Shown one piece after another: positions 46,711 through 59,490 of a stretch of 64,000 bases of DNA. The DNA is from Anaeramoeba ignava. Taxonomy: Eukaryota > Metamonada > Anaeramoebidae. Position 1 is the first letter of the stretch; every line of letters begins with the position of its first letter. The position numbers and the translations under genes were made by a program. The stretch lies in assembly GCA_028826165.1 (NCBI GenBank), contig JAPDFW010000022.1, forward strand, positions 558,001 to 622,000, given 5' to 3'. The notes beneath the pieces are model-generated. The model saw nothing but the letters and a program-made list of their open reading frames with translations. It was not told where the DNA came from and made no database searches.

Positions 46711-49700
46711 ATGGATGATTCTTTAAATCAAAAAAAAATAAATCAAATAAATCTTCGAGAAAAAGTATTAAAATACTCCAAACAAAAGAAAAAAAAGAAG
46801 CGAAATCCACCCAAAGAAACAAAACAAAACGATTTTCAAAAAACACAAAATTCACATCAAATGAATAAAATACATTTAAAACCAAGATTTTCAACAATTT
46901 ATCAATCACCTTTACAATTCTCTTCAATTAATTCACCAAGAAGACTAACATTACTAATGTCACCACAAAACCAACAAGAAAACATCTCTCACGAACAAAA
47001 TTTATTAGTGAACTCTTCTTTAAAAACACTTAACACTCCTAAAAATTCAAAACCAAAAAGAAGAAAACAATATCGTGTCAAAATTTCATCTCAAAAAAAC
47101 CAAATCCAAAACGAAAATCCTCAAGATAGTCAGAAAAATGAACACAACACTTTCCACCCTCATAAAATGTCTGTCTCGCATGACTTACAGAAATTGGGAG
47201 AAAGGAAAAAAAGAATTAAATTAATTCCCAAAACAATGTTTCGAGATTCAAAAAAAAATAATTTAGAAGCAAATAATCAAAACCAACAAAAGCATCAATT
47301 GGCAAAATCAGTAAATCTCTTGAAAACAAGTTCACCACAAAATAAAGAAACATCTATTGAAATGGAAAAAAATGAGAAAAATGTTGATCAGCCACGAATT
47401 CAAAAACTTATCTTTGAAAATCAATATTTATTAAAAATGATAAAGGAAAAAAAACAAGAAAATTTAAACTTGAATCAAAAAATTGAAAATTTACAAAAAA
47501 AACAAGCGCAAAAAAGAAAGTCGTTTATAAACCAGCAAAAAATAATAAATCTAAAACCAGAAAACGAAGTAGAAAATGAGAAATTTGTTAAAAATCAGAA
47601 AAAAGAAATCCAAAAACTCAAATCAAAACTGAAATCATTCAAAGAAAAAGACAAGAAGATGCAAGTCCTAAATACTGAGAAAGAGGCGCAAATCAGGCAA
47701 CTTCTCCAGTTAAAGCAATCACTTGATGAGAATATTTTGGCATATAAAAATCAAAATGAGAAAATAAATTACGAAAAAAATACCAAGTTGCAAGACTACC
47801 AACAAAAATATGAAGAGAATCAGCAACTCAAAGACAAAATCAACACTATGAACAAAACTCTCAATGATCTCCAGTATCAGAACTCTGTTCTTTCGGTGGA
47901 TCTTAAAGAAAAGAATAAAGAGATTCACTCACTAAAAGAATCAAAAGAAAATCGATCCAAAAACCAATCAGCAAAAAAGGAGAATCAAGACGAAAAATCG
48001 GGTCCTTTTGCAAGAAATCTTGTTTCTTCAGATAATTTGGTTAAAAAAAGAAGCAATTCAATTATCAGTTATATTCCTGAAAAAATGGCACATTCTCAAA
48101 ATATTGTATCGAATAATCATGCGAAAAATCTACAAAATTTTACAAATCAATTACGCATTCTAGAACAAAGACAATTAAAAAGTTTTTCGCCTAAAATCGA
48201 GCAGAACATCCGATCAGAAGAAAACTCACCGTTTCATTTATTAAACACAAAGGAGCCGCGAAGATCATTCCATATAAATCCAAATCGACTTTCGGAAAAA
48301 TTTATTCATCAGGAAGAAAATCAAGAGAATTACAATAAAAAACAACAGAAACAGAAAAAGCACCTTTTGGTTCATGTTGATGACAATCTCTCGAACGAAG
48401 AAAAAATATCGATGCTTGTGGATGCATATGTTCCGAAGCAATACCGGAATTCCATGAAAAGAGAAATACAAAAAATCATATCGAAAGAAATTTGGAAAAA
48501 AACTGTCAGATATCAACAGGCAAAAATAGGAATGGATAAATACAAGATCAACTATAAAGAATTGAATGAAACTGTTGAGCAAATTTATCAACGTTCAAAA
48601 AACGGACAAATCACGATCGAAATGGAAAATCAATTATTAAAAGAACTGCTTTCGAACAAGGTTTTAAACAATCAAGATTTGAATTTCAGATTGGCAGAAG
48701 ATTTGAAAAGAGAATCCGCTATTAAAATACAAGCGGCTTTGAGGGGATTTTTCCAAAGAAAAATCACAAGGATTATCAAGAAAAGAAAGAATATTTCGGA
48801 GGAAATTCTCAACACGGAAATCACTTATGTTGATATGCTTAAAAAAGTGCGCGATTTATATTTGTATCCCTTAAGAAAATTGCAAGTGATTCCCGAAAAC
48901 AAGGTCAAGATTATTTTTTCGCATCTTGAAAATATTCTTCTTGTAAATGAAAACATGCTGAACAAATTAGTCGAAAGATTTGGTTCAAAACCGTGGCATT
49001 TTGAACAGAAAATCGGGGATATTTTTCTAGAATTAACTCCATTTTTCAAAATTTACACAAATTACATCAATAATTACAATCAATCAATGGGGATGTTGAA
49101 CGAATTGCGAAGTAAAAACGGAAAATTTTCGAAATTTCTAGAAGATGTCAAAAATTTACCCGAAAGTCAAAATTTTCCGTTAGAAAGTTTACTTATTACA
49201 CCAATACAGAGAATCCCAAGATATTCGCTTCTTCTGGATAGTTTGTTTAATAATACCCCGGCTCAACATCCCGATTATAATAATCTTCGCCAAGCTTCAC
49301 AAAAGGCTCAAGAAATCGCCGAATATATCAATGAACACAAACGCGACTCAGAAAATATTGAGAAGGTCATGATGTTCGATAAGAAACTCAAGCACAAGAA
49401 GTTCCATCTCGCAAGTTCGCCTGCGCGGCGGTTTGTGTTGGATGGCGAACTTCTTGTTTTTGAAGGAGAAAATGTTGGAGATATGAAGTTTATTAATCAG
49501 GCTCATCAAAGGAACTCAAAAATTACGGTCAAAAATCGATATTGTATTCTTTTTAATGATCTTCTACTCATTTGCAAAGTGAAGAATATCCGATCCAATA
49601 TTTTTAGAAGAACTCCAAAAAAACAAGATGATGAGATTTTGCATTTCAAGTCGAAATTGGATATTAATTTTCGAACTCAATTAATTAATTTGTTTAATGA

Positions 49701-50052
49701 TGAAACTTCATATAAACTTCAGAAAAAGGAACATGAGGAAATGAGAATCAATCATCCAAGAACACCACAGCATATCCAGCCCAAGTATTTTAATTTGTTT
49801 TGTGTTCATAATAAGAAAAATGTTCTTGATAATGATGTTATTGATGATGATATTCAAAATATTCAAAAAAATCGAAAAATACAGAAATCTTTTGAGATTA
49901 AAGATATTAAGGTTACTTTTAATGCAGAATCTTCACAAGATAAGCAACGTTGGGTTCAGGCAATTATGTCATTGATTAATGCAGCTAAAAGAAGACAGAA
50001 GCAAACTGAAACAAAGAATTTTTCTTCTAAGAAACAAGCTAATTTCATTTGA
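46711..50052 (+). CDS. RhoGEF with coiled coil, IQ motif, DH and PH domains
   Basis: Dbl-family exchange factor that would activate Rho/Rac GTPases and so actin dynamics. A single exon of 1,113 residues. The first ~210 residues are basic and disordered. A Lys/Glu/Gln coiled coil spans roughly 230-420. An IQ motif (AIKIQAALRGFFQRK) at about 668-685 suggests calmodulin binding. The DH domain, about 695-895, starts with ISEEILNTEITYVDMLKKV (CR1) and has the CR3 signature LLITPIQRIPRYSLLLDSL. A PH domain follows, about 930-1100, with RRFVLDGELLVFEG, RYCILFNDLLLICKV and a C-terminal helix SSQDKQRWVQAIMSLI; a ~100-residue insert sits inside it. No intron is needed. It is preceded by the repeated TTTTTCAT boxes. 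Confidence 0.93.
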   Translation: MDDSLNQKKINQINLREKVLKYSKQKKKKKRNPPKETKQNDFQKTQNSHQMNKIHLKPRFSTIYQSPLQFSSINSPRRLTLLMSPQNQQENISHEQNLLVNSSLKTLNTPKNSKPKRRKQYRVKISSQKNQIQNENPQDSQKNEHNTFHPHKMSVSHDLQKLGERKKRIKLIPKTMFRDSKKNNLEANNQNQQKHQLAKSVNLLKTSSPQNKETSIEMEKNEKNVDQPRIQKLIFENQYLLKMIKEKKQENLNLNQKIENLQKKQAQKRKSFINQQKIINLKPENEVENEKFVKNQKKEIQKLKSKLKSFKEKDKKMQVLNTEKEAQIRQLLQLKQSLDENILAYKNQNEKINYEKNTKLQDYQQKYEENQQLKDKINTMNKTLNDLQYQNSVLSVDLKEKNKEIHSLKESKENRSKNQSAKKENQDEKSGPFARNLVSSDNLVKKRSNSIISYIPEKMAHSQNIVSNNHAKNLQNFTNQLRILEQRQLKSFSPKIEQNIRSEENSPFHLLNTKEPRRSFHINPNRLSEKFIHQEENQENYNKKQQKQKKHLLVHVDDNLSNEEKISMLVDAYVPKQYRNSMKREIQKIISKEIWKKTVRYQQAKIGMDKYKINYKELNETVEQIYQRSKNGQITIEMENQLLKELLSNKVLNNQDLNFRLAEDLKRESAIKIQAALRGFFQRKITRIIKKRKNISEEILNTEITYVDMLKKVRDLYLYPLRKLQVIPENKVKIIFSHLENILLVNENMLNKLVERFGSKPWHFEQKIGDIFLELTPFFKIYTNYINNYNQSMGMLNELRSKNGKFSKFLEDVKNLPESQNFPLESLLITPIQRIPRYSLLLDSLFNNTPAQHPDYNNLRQASQKAQEIAEYINEHKRDSENIEKVMMFDKKLKHKKFHLASSPARRFVLDGELLVFEGENVGDMKFINQAHQRNSKITVKNRYCILFNDLLLICKVKNIRSNIFRRTPKKQDDEILHFKSKLDINFRTQLINLFNDETSYKLQKKEHEEMRINHPRTPQHIQPKYFNLFCVHNKKNVLDNDVIDDDIQNIQKNRKIQKSFEIKDIKVTFNAESSQDKQRWVQAIMSLINAAKRRQKQTETKNFSSKKQANFI

Positions 50053-50104
50053 AAACGAATGAAAAATTTTTCGAAGAAATCTTTAAAAAACAATTTTATA
50101 TCTA

Positions 50105-50620
50105 ATCAAAATTCAATTCAAAATTCAATTTTAAATCTAAATCTAAATCTAAATCTAAATCAATTTTAAATCTAAATCTAAATCAATTTTAAATCAAAAT
50201 CAATTTTAAATCTAAATCTAAATCTAAATCTAAATCAATTTTAAATCAAAATCAATTTTAAATCTAAATCTAAATCTAAATCTAAATCAATTTTAAATCT
50301 AAATCAATTTTAAATCAAAATCTAAATCAATTTTAAATCTAAATCTAAATCAATTTTAAATCTAAATCTAAATCAATTTTAAATCAAAATCTAAATCTAA
50401 ATCAATTTTAAATCTAAATCTAAATCAATTTTAAATCTAAATCAATTTTAAATCTAAATCTAAATCTAAATCTAAATCAATTTTAAATCAAAATCAATTT
50501 TAAATCTAAATCTAAATCTAAATCTAAATCAATTTTAAATTTAAATCAATTTTAAATCTAAATCTAAATCTAAATCAATTTTAATTCAAAATCAATTTTA
50601 ATTTTAAATCAATTTTAATT
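50105..50620. repeat. AAATCT/AAATCAATTTT repeat
   Basis: Runs of two to five TAAATC units punctuated by AATTTTAAATC. It is not coding and is not a telomere-type G-rich repeat. Confidence 0.8.
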
Positions 50621-50659
50621 CAAAAATTCAAAACTTAAAAATTTAATATTCAAAATTCA

Positions 50660-51480
50660 AATATAAGTTTCAACAATTTAATTTTAAAATTTCCAATTCA
50701 AAATTGTACAAATTGATTACAAAAAAAATATACTCATTAAAACGATCAACTAATTTCAAAAATTCAAAATAATTTCATTTCAAAAATTCAAAACAATTTC
50801 ATTTCAAAACTTAAAAATTTAATATTCAATATTTTGAATAGTTTCAACAATTTAATTTTAAAATTTCCAATTCAAAATTGTACAAATTGATTACAAAAAA
50901 AATATACTCATTAAAGCGATCAACTAATTTCAAAACTTCAAAATAATTTCATTTCAAAAATTCAAAATAATTTCATTTCAAAAATTCAAAATAATTTCAT
51001 TTCAAAAATTCAAAATAATTTCATTTCAAAAATTCAAAATAATTTCATTTCAAAAATTCAAACTTAAAAATTTAATATTCAATATTTTGAATAGTTTCAA
51101 CAATTTAATTTTAAAATTTCCGATTCAAAATTGTACAAATTGATTACAAAAAAAATATACTCATTAAAACGATCAACTAATTTCAAAAATTCAAAACAAT
51201 TTCATTTCAAAACTTAAAAATAATTTCATTTCAAAAATTCAAAACAATTCCATTTCAAAAATTCAAAACAATTTCATTTCAAAAATTCAAAACTTCAAAA
51301 TATATAGTTTCAACAATTTAATTTTAAAATTTCCGATTCAAAATTGTACAAATTGATTACAAAAAAAATATACTCATTAAAACGATCAACTAATTTCAAA
51401 AATTTAAAATAATTTCATTTCAAAAATTCAAAACAATTTCATTTCAGAAATTCAAAACAATTTCATTTCAAAAATTCAAA
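50660..51480. repeat. Four copies of a ~90-base conserved element
   Basis: A non-simple element starting GTTTCAACAATTTAATTTTA and including AAAATTGTACAAATTGATTA and CTCATTAAAACGATCAACTA begins near 50,667, 50,841, 51,093 and 51,307. Copies differ by one or two bases only; the spacers between them are TTTCATTTCAAAAATTCAAAA units of varying number. Confidence 0.85.
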
Positions 51481-52443
51481 GCTCAATAACTTTTTTTTTT
51501 TGCTTAATCAAAAGTTTTTTCATTGTTCTTTTTAAATTTAGTTGTGACTCACCAAAAATTGAATTCTTTTATTTAAGAATTTGTTATTGTTTTTATTTTT
51601 GCTTTTTTTGGGAGTCTTTTCTCAAAAAAAAAATTTTTTTCGCAGATCTTTAATTGTTTTTTTTTTTTAATTTAATTTTTATTTGAATTGAATTTAATAA
51701 AATTTAAAAATTTCCTATTAAATTCTTAATAAAAAATTCGATCAAGTTTATAAATAAGTTTAAGAGATCATCTATTTTAAATTTTTTTAAAAGAAAAAGG
51801 ATAATTGTGATTAAATTGAACAAAAATACCCCCAAAACTTTTTCTTATTTCAATTTTGTAATTTAAATTTTAAATTGTTTTAAATTGTTTTAAATTGTTT
51901 TATAAAAAGGAAAAAAAAGTGGAAAAAAAAAATTAAATTTTCTCCATTTAAAAGGTTTTTTTTTTGTGGATTTTTTTTTTTCTTTTCTCCTTTCCTGTTT
52001 AATTTATAATTTAAATATAAAAAATAAAAAAAAAAATAAAAAAAATTAAAAAAAAAAATGAAGAGATCAATTTTTTTTTAAAGAAATCAATAAGTTATTT
52101 TTTTACTCTTCTTGTTTAGTTTCTCTTTCTTTCATTACTTTATTTTTTTTTTACTCTTTTACTCTTTTATATTTTTTATATTATTTCCGTTTCTTTTTTT
52201 CTTTCATTGTCTTTTTTCCTGTTATTTTATTTTATTTTTATTTTTTTAAAAAAAACTTTGGAAAAAAACAAATAACAAAATTTTATTTAATTTAATTTAA
52301 TTTTCAAATTAAATTTAATTTAATTTAATTTCGATTTAAATTTAAACCCAATTTAAACAAAACAAAACAAAACAAAACAAAACAAAATAATTCAAAGTAA
52401 AAATTCAAATTGAAAATTCAAATCAGAATTTTTAATTGAAAAA
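51481..52443. other. A/T-rich spacer, no gene seen
   Basis: About 960 bases of A and T runs with short complex stretches (for example around 51,540-51,600 and 51,740-51,830). No exon with neighbouring splice sites or domain similarity was found. AACAAAACAAAACAAAAC lies about 60-80 bases before the next start. Confidence 0.5.
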
Positions 52444-53814
52444 ATGTTTGGTTTTGATCATTGTATTTCTGAATTATCTGATGATTTTGAAGAAGAACTT
52501 GTTCAACAAAGTCAAGAACAGATTCAATTATTTTCTCAAAGGTTAGATGATCGCCATTTGTCATTTTTAGACAATAAGATCGATAACAAGAATTCAAAAC
52601 AAGAAGAAAAAGAAAAAGAAAAAGAAAAAGAAAAAAACACTCAAAATAAAATCAATAAAAATAAAAATAAAAATAAAAATACAAATAAAAATACAAATAC
52701 AAATAAAAATATAAATCTAAATATAAATCAATATCATTATGAAAATGATTCTGAAAATGATTCTGAAAGTGAAGATGAATCTGATTATAATTATGAATTT
52801 GAAGACGAAGATCAAGATGAATATGAAAATTACGATCGAGATCAAAATACAGATTTTATTGAAAATGAATATGAAAAGGAAAAATCAAAAAAGAAAAATA
52901 ATAAAAGAAAAATCAACAATAAAAATAACACAAAAAAGAAAGCAAAAAAAAAACAAAATAAAAATAATCAAAATATAAACGCAAACAAAACAAACGCAAA
53001 TAAACAAAATAACAACGCAAATAAAACAAACGAAAATAATATAAATATAAATATAAATATAAATATAAATCAAAATAATCAAAATAATCAAAATAATCAA
53101 AATAATCAAAATTTTGCTCAAAAATCAAAAAAACAAAATTTTGCTCAAAAAACTCGACAAACAAGACAAAAGCCATCTGATAGTAGTCAATTTTTAACAC
53201 CATCACAAATAATAACAAACTTACAAGACACGCAACCACTTGATCGACTTTCACCTAATCTTATACACACAACAAATGGGGAAAAAGAAAACAAAAAAAA
53301 CAACGACGACATGACAAGCAACAACGAAGAAAACGAAAGCGAAAACGCATACGAAGAACTAGTAACGTTTCTGTCACAAAAACCGACGCCCAAAATCGGG
53401 TTCAGATTGGATAAAATAGCAAGTTATGATTCAACTATTTTGCTAGGTTGGAATCAAGGATCCTATAAAGCTTTTTTAAGTGACGGTTCTATTCCAGATC
53501 ATGTCGAGGTTTTTGATGCTGTTATTGAACTTCTTGTTTCTGTTAAAGGCAGAAAGGGCAGAACTCAAAGTTCAAAATTTCCTCATAAACAAAAAGTTGT
53601 TAAAACAAAAGACTGGAGAAATACTAGAAGAGGTATTGCTGCTTTCTTGCAAAAAAGTATGGGTCTTATTAATATTACTAATCATAGACATGGCAAAATG
53701 GTTTTTGCTAAAAAGGAGTTTGTTGATTTATTTGAAAAAAGCCCTCAAAATGAACATGGGCAATCTCCGCAAACTAAGAATCAAACTGAGAATCAAAATC
53801 AAGATCAAGATTAA
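52444..53814 (+). CDS. Asn-rich, probably nuclear protein with conserved-looking C-terminal domain
   Basis: A single exon of 456 residues. The N-terminus MFGFDHCISELSDDFEEELV is ordered-looking; residues ~50-100 are Lys/Glu then Lys/Asn repeats, ~100-140 acidic (ENDSENDSESEDESDYNYE), ~145-180 strongly basic (KKKNNKRKINNK, KKKAKKK, good nuclear localisation signals), ~180-225 Asn/Ile/Gln repeats. From about 295 to 430 the composition becomes normal (EELVTFLSQKPTPKIGFRLD, SYDSTILLGWNQGSYKAFLS, DWRNTRRGIAAFLQKSMGLI, HRHGKMVFAKKEF), which suggests a folded domain of ~130 residues. I do not recognise that domain; alternating acidic and basic tracts would fit a chromatin or transcription protein. 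No start-proximal TTTCATTTTT box is found within 100 bases. Confidence 0.75.
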   Translation: MFGFDHCISELSDDFEEELVQQSQEQIQLFSQRLDDRHLSFLDNKIDNKNSKQEEKEKEKEKEKNTQNKINKNKNKNKNTNKNTNTNKNINLNINQYHYENDSENDSESEDESDYNYEFEDEDQDEYENYDRDQNTDFIENEYEKEKSKKKNNKRKINNKNNTKKKAKKKQNKNNQNINANKTNANKQNNNANKTNENNINININININQNNQNNQNNQNNQNFAQKSKKQNFAQKTRQTRQKPSDSSQFLTPSQIITNLQDTQPLDRLSPNLIHTTNGEKENKKNNDDMTSNNEENESENAYEELVTFLSQKPTPKIGFRLDKIASYDSTILLGWNQGSYKAFLSDGSIPDHVEVFDAVIELLVSVKGRKGRTQSSKFPHKQKVVKTKDWRNTRRGIAAFLQKSMGLINITNHRHGKMVFAKKEFVDLFEKSPQNEHGQSPQTKNQTENQNQDQD

Positions 53815-53994
53815 TTAATTTAAAAAATTTTTTTTTTTTTCTCTTTTTTTCTTGTTCGTTCTTCTTTTTTTCTCCTTTTTTTTCTTTTTTAAATCTTTTT
53901 CATTGTTCTCAAATGAATAAATAAACTTCATTTTGTGTATCAATATTATTTCTTTTTATTTTTTATTTCATTTAAACATTTTATTTAAAATTCA

Positions 53995-54725
53995 TTTTCA
54001 AAAAGAAAATTAGAATTAAATTAATAAAAGAAAATTAGAAATAAATTAATAAAAGAAAATTGGAATTAAATTAAAAGAAAATTGGAATTAAGTTAATAAG
54101 AAAATTAGAATTAAGTTAAAAAAAGAAAATTAGAAATAAGTTAAAAAAAGAAATTTGGAATTAAATTAAAAGGAAATTAGAATTAAATTAATAAGAAAAT
54201 TGGAATTAAATTAAAAAGAAAATTGGAATTAAGTTAATAAGAGGAAATTAGAATTAAGATAATTAAGAATTAAGTTAATAAAAAAAAGAAAATTAAGAAG
54301 AAAATTAGAATTTAATTAATAAGAAAAATTAGAATTAAATTAAAAAAAATAGAATTAAGGAATTAAATTAAAAAAAGGAAATTGGAATTAAATTAAAAAG
54401 AAAATTGGAATTAAGTTAATAAAAGAAAATTAGAAATAAGTTAATAAGAAAATTGGAATTAAGTTAATAAGAAAATTGGAATTAAGTTAAAAGAAAATCA
54501 GAATTAAATTAAAAGAAAATTAGAATTAAATTAATAAAAGAAAATTGGAATTAAATTAAAAAGAAAATTGGAAATAATTAATAAGAAAATTAGAATTAAG
54601 TTAATAAAAGAAAATTAGAATTAAGTTAAAAAGGAAATTGGAATTAAGTTAATAAAAGAAAATTGGAATTAAATTAATAAAATAAGTTAAAAAGAAAATT
54701 GGAATAAGAAAATTGGAATTTAGAT
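53995..54725. repeat. AAAGAAAATTGGAATTAAATTAA repeat
   Basis: About 730 bases of AGAAAATTAGAATTAAGTTAATA-type units, about 20-25 bases long, with purine-rich plus strand. Intergenic, between the Asn-rich protein and thioredoxin reductase. Confidence 0.8.
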
Positions 54726-55052
54726 AAAAAAAAGAAAAAAAAATTTTTTTTTCATAGATCAAAAATTTGACAAAAAAAAATTATAAAAGAGATTATTGGA
54801 AAAAAGAAAATAATCTTTAATTTTAAATTTTAATATTAATATTAATATTAATTTTAATTAGAGATTAATTTAATTTAACAAAATAAAAACCTTTTTACAC
54901 GTGTTTTGTAAATTCTTTCTTTTATTTATTTTAATTAAATAAAACAAAAAGGGATATTTTTTTTAATTTAAAAAAAAAAAGAATTTAAAAAAAAATTTTT
55001 TTATTAAATTTTCTTTTTTCATTTTTTTACTTTTAAAAAGGAAAAAAAAAGT

Positions 55053-57360
<2,308 letters not shown>

Positions 57361-57684
57361 TAAATGAATTTTTTGGTTCGTTTCTTTTTTTTTTTTTCTT
57401 TCAATTTTCTTCCAATTTTCTTCCAATTTTTTTTTAAATCATTCCAAATCATTTCAAAAAACAAAACCAAATTTTTTTTACTCAAATGAAACAATCAAAA
57501 CTTTCTTTCAATTATTTAATTTATTTTGATTTTTTTATTTAATTTGATTTATTTATTTGAATTGGGAATTGAATTAAGAATTGGGAATTGAATTAAGAAT
57601 TGGAAATTGAATTACGTCACTTAGTTTTGTTAAATTTAAATATAATTTTTATTTTTAATTTTTCATTTTTTTTATTAAAATTAA

Positions 57685-59421
57685 ATGTTTCCAAATCCAT
57701 CAAGAATTATTCTAATTTCTGATACTCATGGTTATTTACATTATATAAATACTGCAGTTGAAAAACATCAAGCAACAGCAGTTATTCATTGTGGAGATTT
57801 TGGTCTTTATGATGAAAAATCTGTTGATAGACTTGAAGATCGAGAAGTATTTTAATCAAAATTAATATTAAAATTAAAATTAAAAATCAAAATCAAAATC
57901 AAAATCAAAATTAAAATCAAAATCAAAATCAAAATTAAAATCAAAATTAAAATTAAAATTAAAATTAAAATCAAAATTAAAATTAAAATTAAAATCAAAA
58001 TCAAAATCAAAAAATCAAAATCAAAATCAAAATCAAAATTAATATCAAAATTAAAATCAAAATTAAAATTAAAATCAATATCAAAATTAAAATCAAAATC
58101 AAAATTCAAAATCAAAATTAAAATTAAAATTAAAATTAAAATCAAAATCAAAATCAAAATTAAAATCAAAAAATTAAAATCAAAATTAAAAATCAAAATC
58201 AAAATTAATATTAAAATTAAAAAGATTATGTTAAGATTAAAACATTGCCATGAAATTGATCCACAAGAACTTATTAAAGTTAAAAAAAATCAATTAACAC
58301 CAAAAGAACAAAGAGAATTAGTTCGAAAAAAATATCCATTAAGTGAATTTTCAGATTATTTAACAGGAAAAAAAGAATTTCTAGTTCCAGTTTATTTTAT
58401 TTATGGAAATCATGAAGATGGAGAAGTAGTAAAACAATATAGAAACGATGAAATCTCTGTTAAAAACCTTCATATTGTCGACGAACATCACACTTACAAG
58501 CACGGAAGATTCCGAATTTTTGGATTAGGAGGAAATGTAGTTGAATCACATTTTTTTGATGATGAAAATAACAGATTTTCAAACGGAAAAATTTTTTCCT
58601 CTTTTAGTGAATATGGAACATTATATGAAACGATGAAACAATATCAATTAGAGGACAACACACTGAGAATTTGTATGACACATTGTTCTCCAGGAAAAGT
58701 TCCGTTTTTGGATCATCTCTGTCAAAAATTAAGTGCTAATTTTTCAGTTTCAGGTCATATGGGTTTTCCATTTACAAATTGTTGGACAAATTTCACATTT
58801 TCAGAAAAAAATCCGATCAAAAAATTGTCAAATCAACAAATTAATGAAATTGCAAAATATTTACCAGCAAATCAATGGAAAGAAAAACAAAAAAAAGAAA
58901 TTCAACAAGGAATTGATTCTGCTTTTAAAATTTTGGAACCGATTAAATATTCTTCTGAATTTGTTTCTTTTTATCATACTAATTTTATTAATCTTGTTGA
59001 TGCTTGTGATGGTTATGCTTTGATTGTTGATGATGGAAATAAAATTTCTTTTGAAACTTATAGTTTTGGATATAAACCAACTCTTCCTATTTTTAAATTG
59101 AAAGTTGATCACAGACAAGAAAAAAATCAAGAAAATCAAAATCGAAGAAAAAATCGGGAAAATCAAAATGAAAATTTAAATCAAAGTGAAAATCAAAATC
59201 AAAATGAAAATCAAAATCAAAATCAAAGAAAAAATCAAAGAAAAAATCAAAGAAAAAATCAAAGAAAAAATCAAAATCAAAATCAAAATCAAAATCAAAA
59301 TCAAAATCAAAATCAAAATCAAAATCAAAATCAAAATCAAAATCAAAATCAAAATCAAAATCAAAATCAAAATCAAAATCAAAATCAAAATCAAAATCAA
59401 GAAAAAGAAAAAGAAAAATAA
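57685..59421 (+). CDS. Calcineurin-like metallophosphoesterase with Asn-Gln tail
   Basis: Two-metal phosphoesterase. Exon 1 is 57685-57846 and exon 2 is 58225-59421, phase 0, total about 452 residues. Metal-binding motifs are all present in order: ISDTHG (DxH), HCGDFG (GD), YGNHED (GNHE), MTHCSPGK and SGHMGFPF (GHxG-like). The exon 2 start IMLRLKHCHEIDPQEL inserts ~50 residues between the second and third motifs. After about residue 350 the protein becomes Asn/Gln/Arg/Lys-rich and ends in roughly thirty Asn-Gln pairs encoded by a pure AAAATC hexamer run, then EKEKEK. The substrate cannot be read; the family ranges from phosphodiesterases to protein phosphatases. A TTTTTCATTTTTTTT box is about 12-25 bases before the start. 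Confidence 0.88.
57850..58222. repeat. AAAATC/AAAATT repeat, metallophosphoesterase intron
   Basis: The intron is made of the same AAAATC hexamer that, in the 3' end of the same gene, encodes the Asn-Gln tail. Confidence 0.8.
59190..59400 (+). repeat. Coding AAAATC microsatellite
   Basis: A nearly pure CAAAAT run of about 21 consecutive dimer codons from 59,274 to 59,400, preceded by CAAAGAAAAAAT units. The frame encodes Asn-Gln; the other frames give the long Lys-Ile and, on the minus strand, Phe-Asp and Ile-Leu shadows. Confidence 0.85.
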
Positions 59422-59439
59422 TTAAAAAATAAATTTTTT

Positions 59440-59482
59440 CTTTTTTCATTTTTCATTTTTCATTTTTCATTTTTTCATTTTT
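59440..59482 (+). promoter_or_regulatory. Repeated TTTTTCAT boxes before the uL30/Rlp7-like gene
   Basis: Five CATTTTT-type units lie 10-50 bases before ATG 59491, the same arrangement as before the RhoGEF gene. They also overlap the 3' end of the metallophosphoesterase, only 69 bases upstream. Confidence 0.5.
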
Positions 59483-59490
59483 TTTAAAGC

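Noticed and set aside
50105-50620. Telomere-like tract (AAATCT units)
   Set aside because: Interrupted by AATTTT units, lacks a G-rich strand, and lies internal to genes.
57852-58202. 116-residue minus-strand frame of Ile/Leu/Asp/Phe
   Set aside because: It covers only the AAAATC repeat of the phosphoesterase intron.
59093-59449. Minus-strand Phe-Asp frame of 118 residues
   Set aside because: It is the reverse of the Asn-Gln coding tail of the phosphoesterase.
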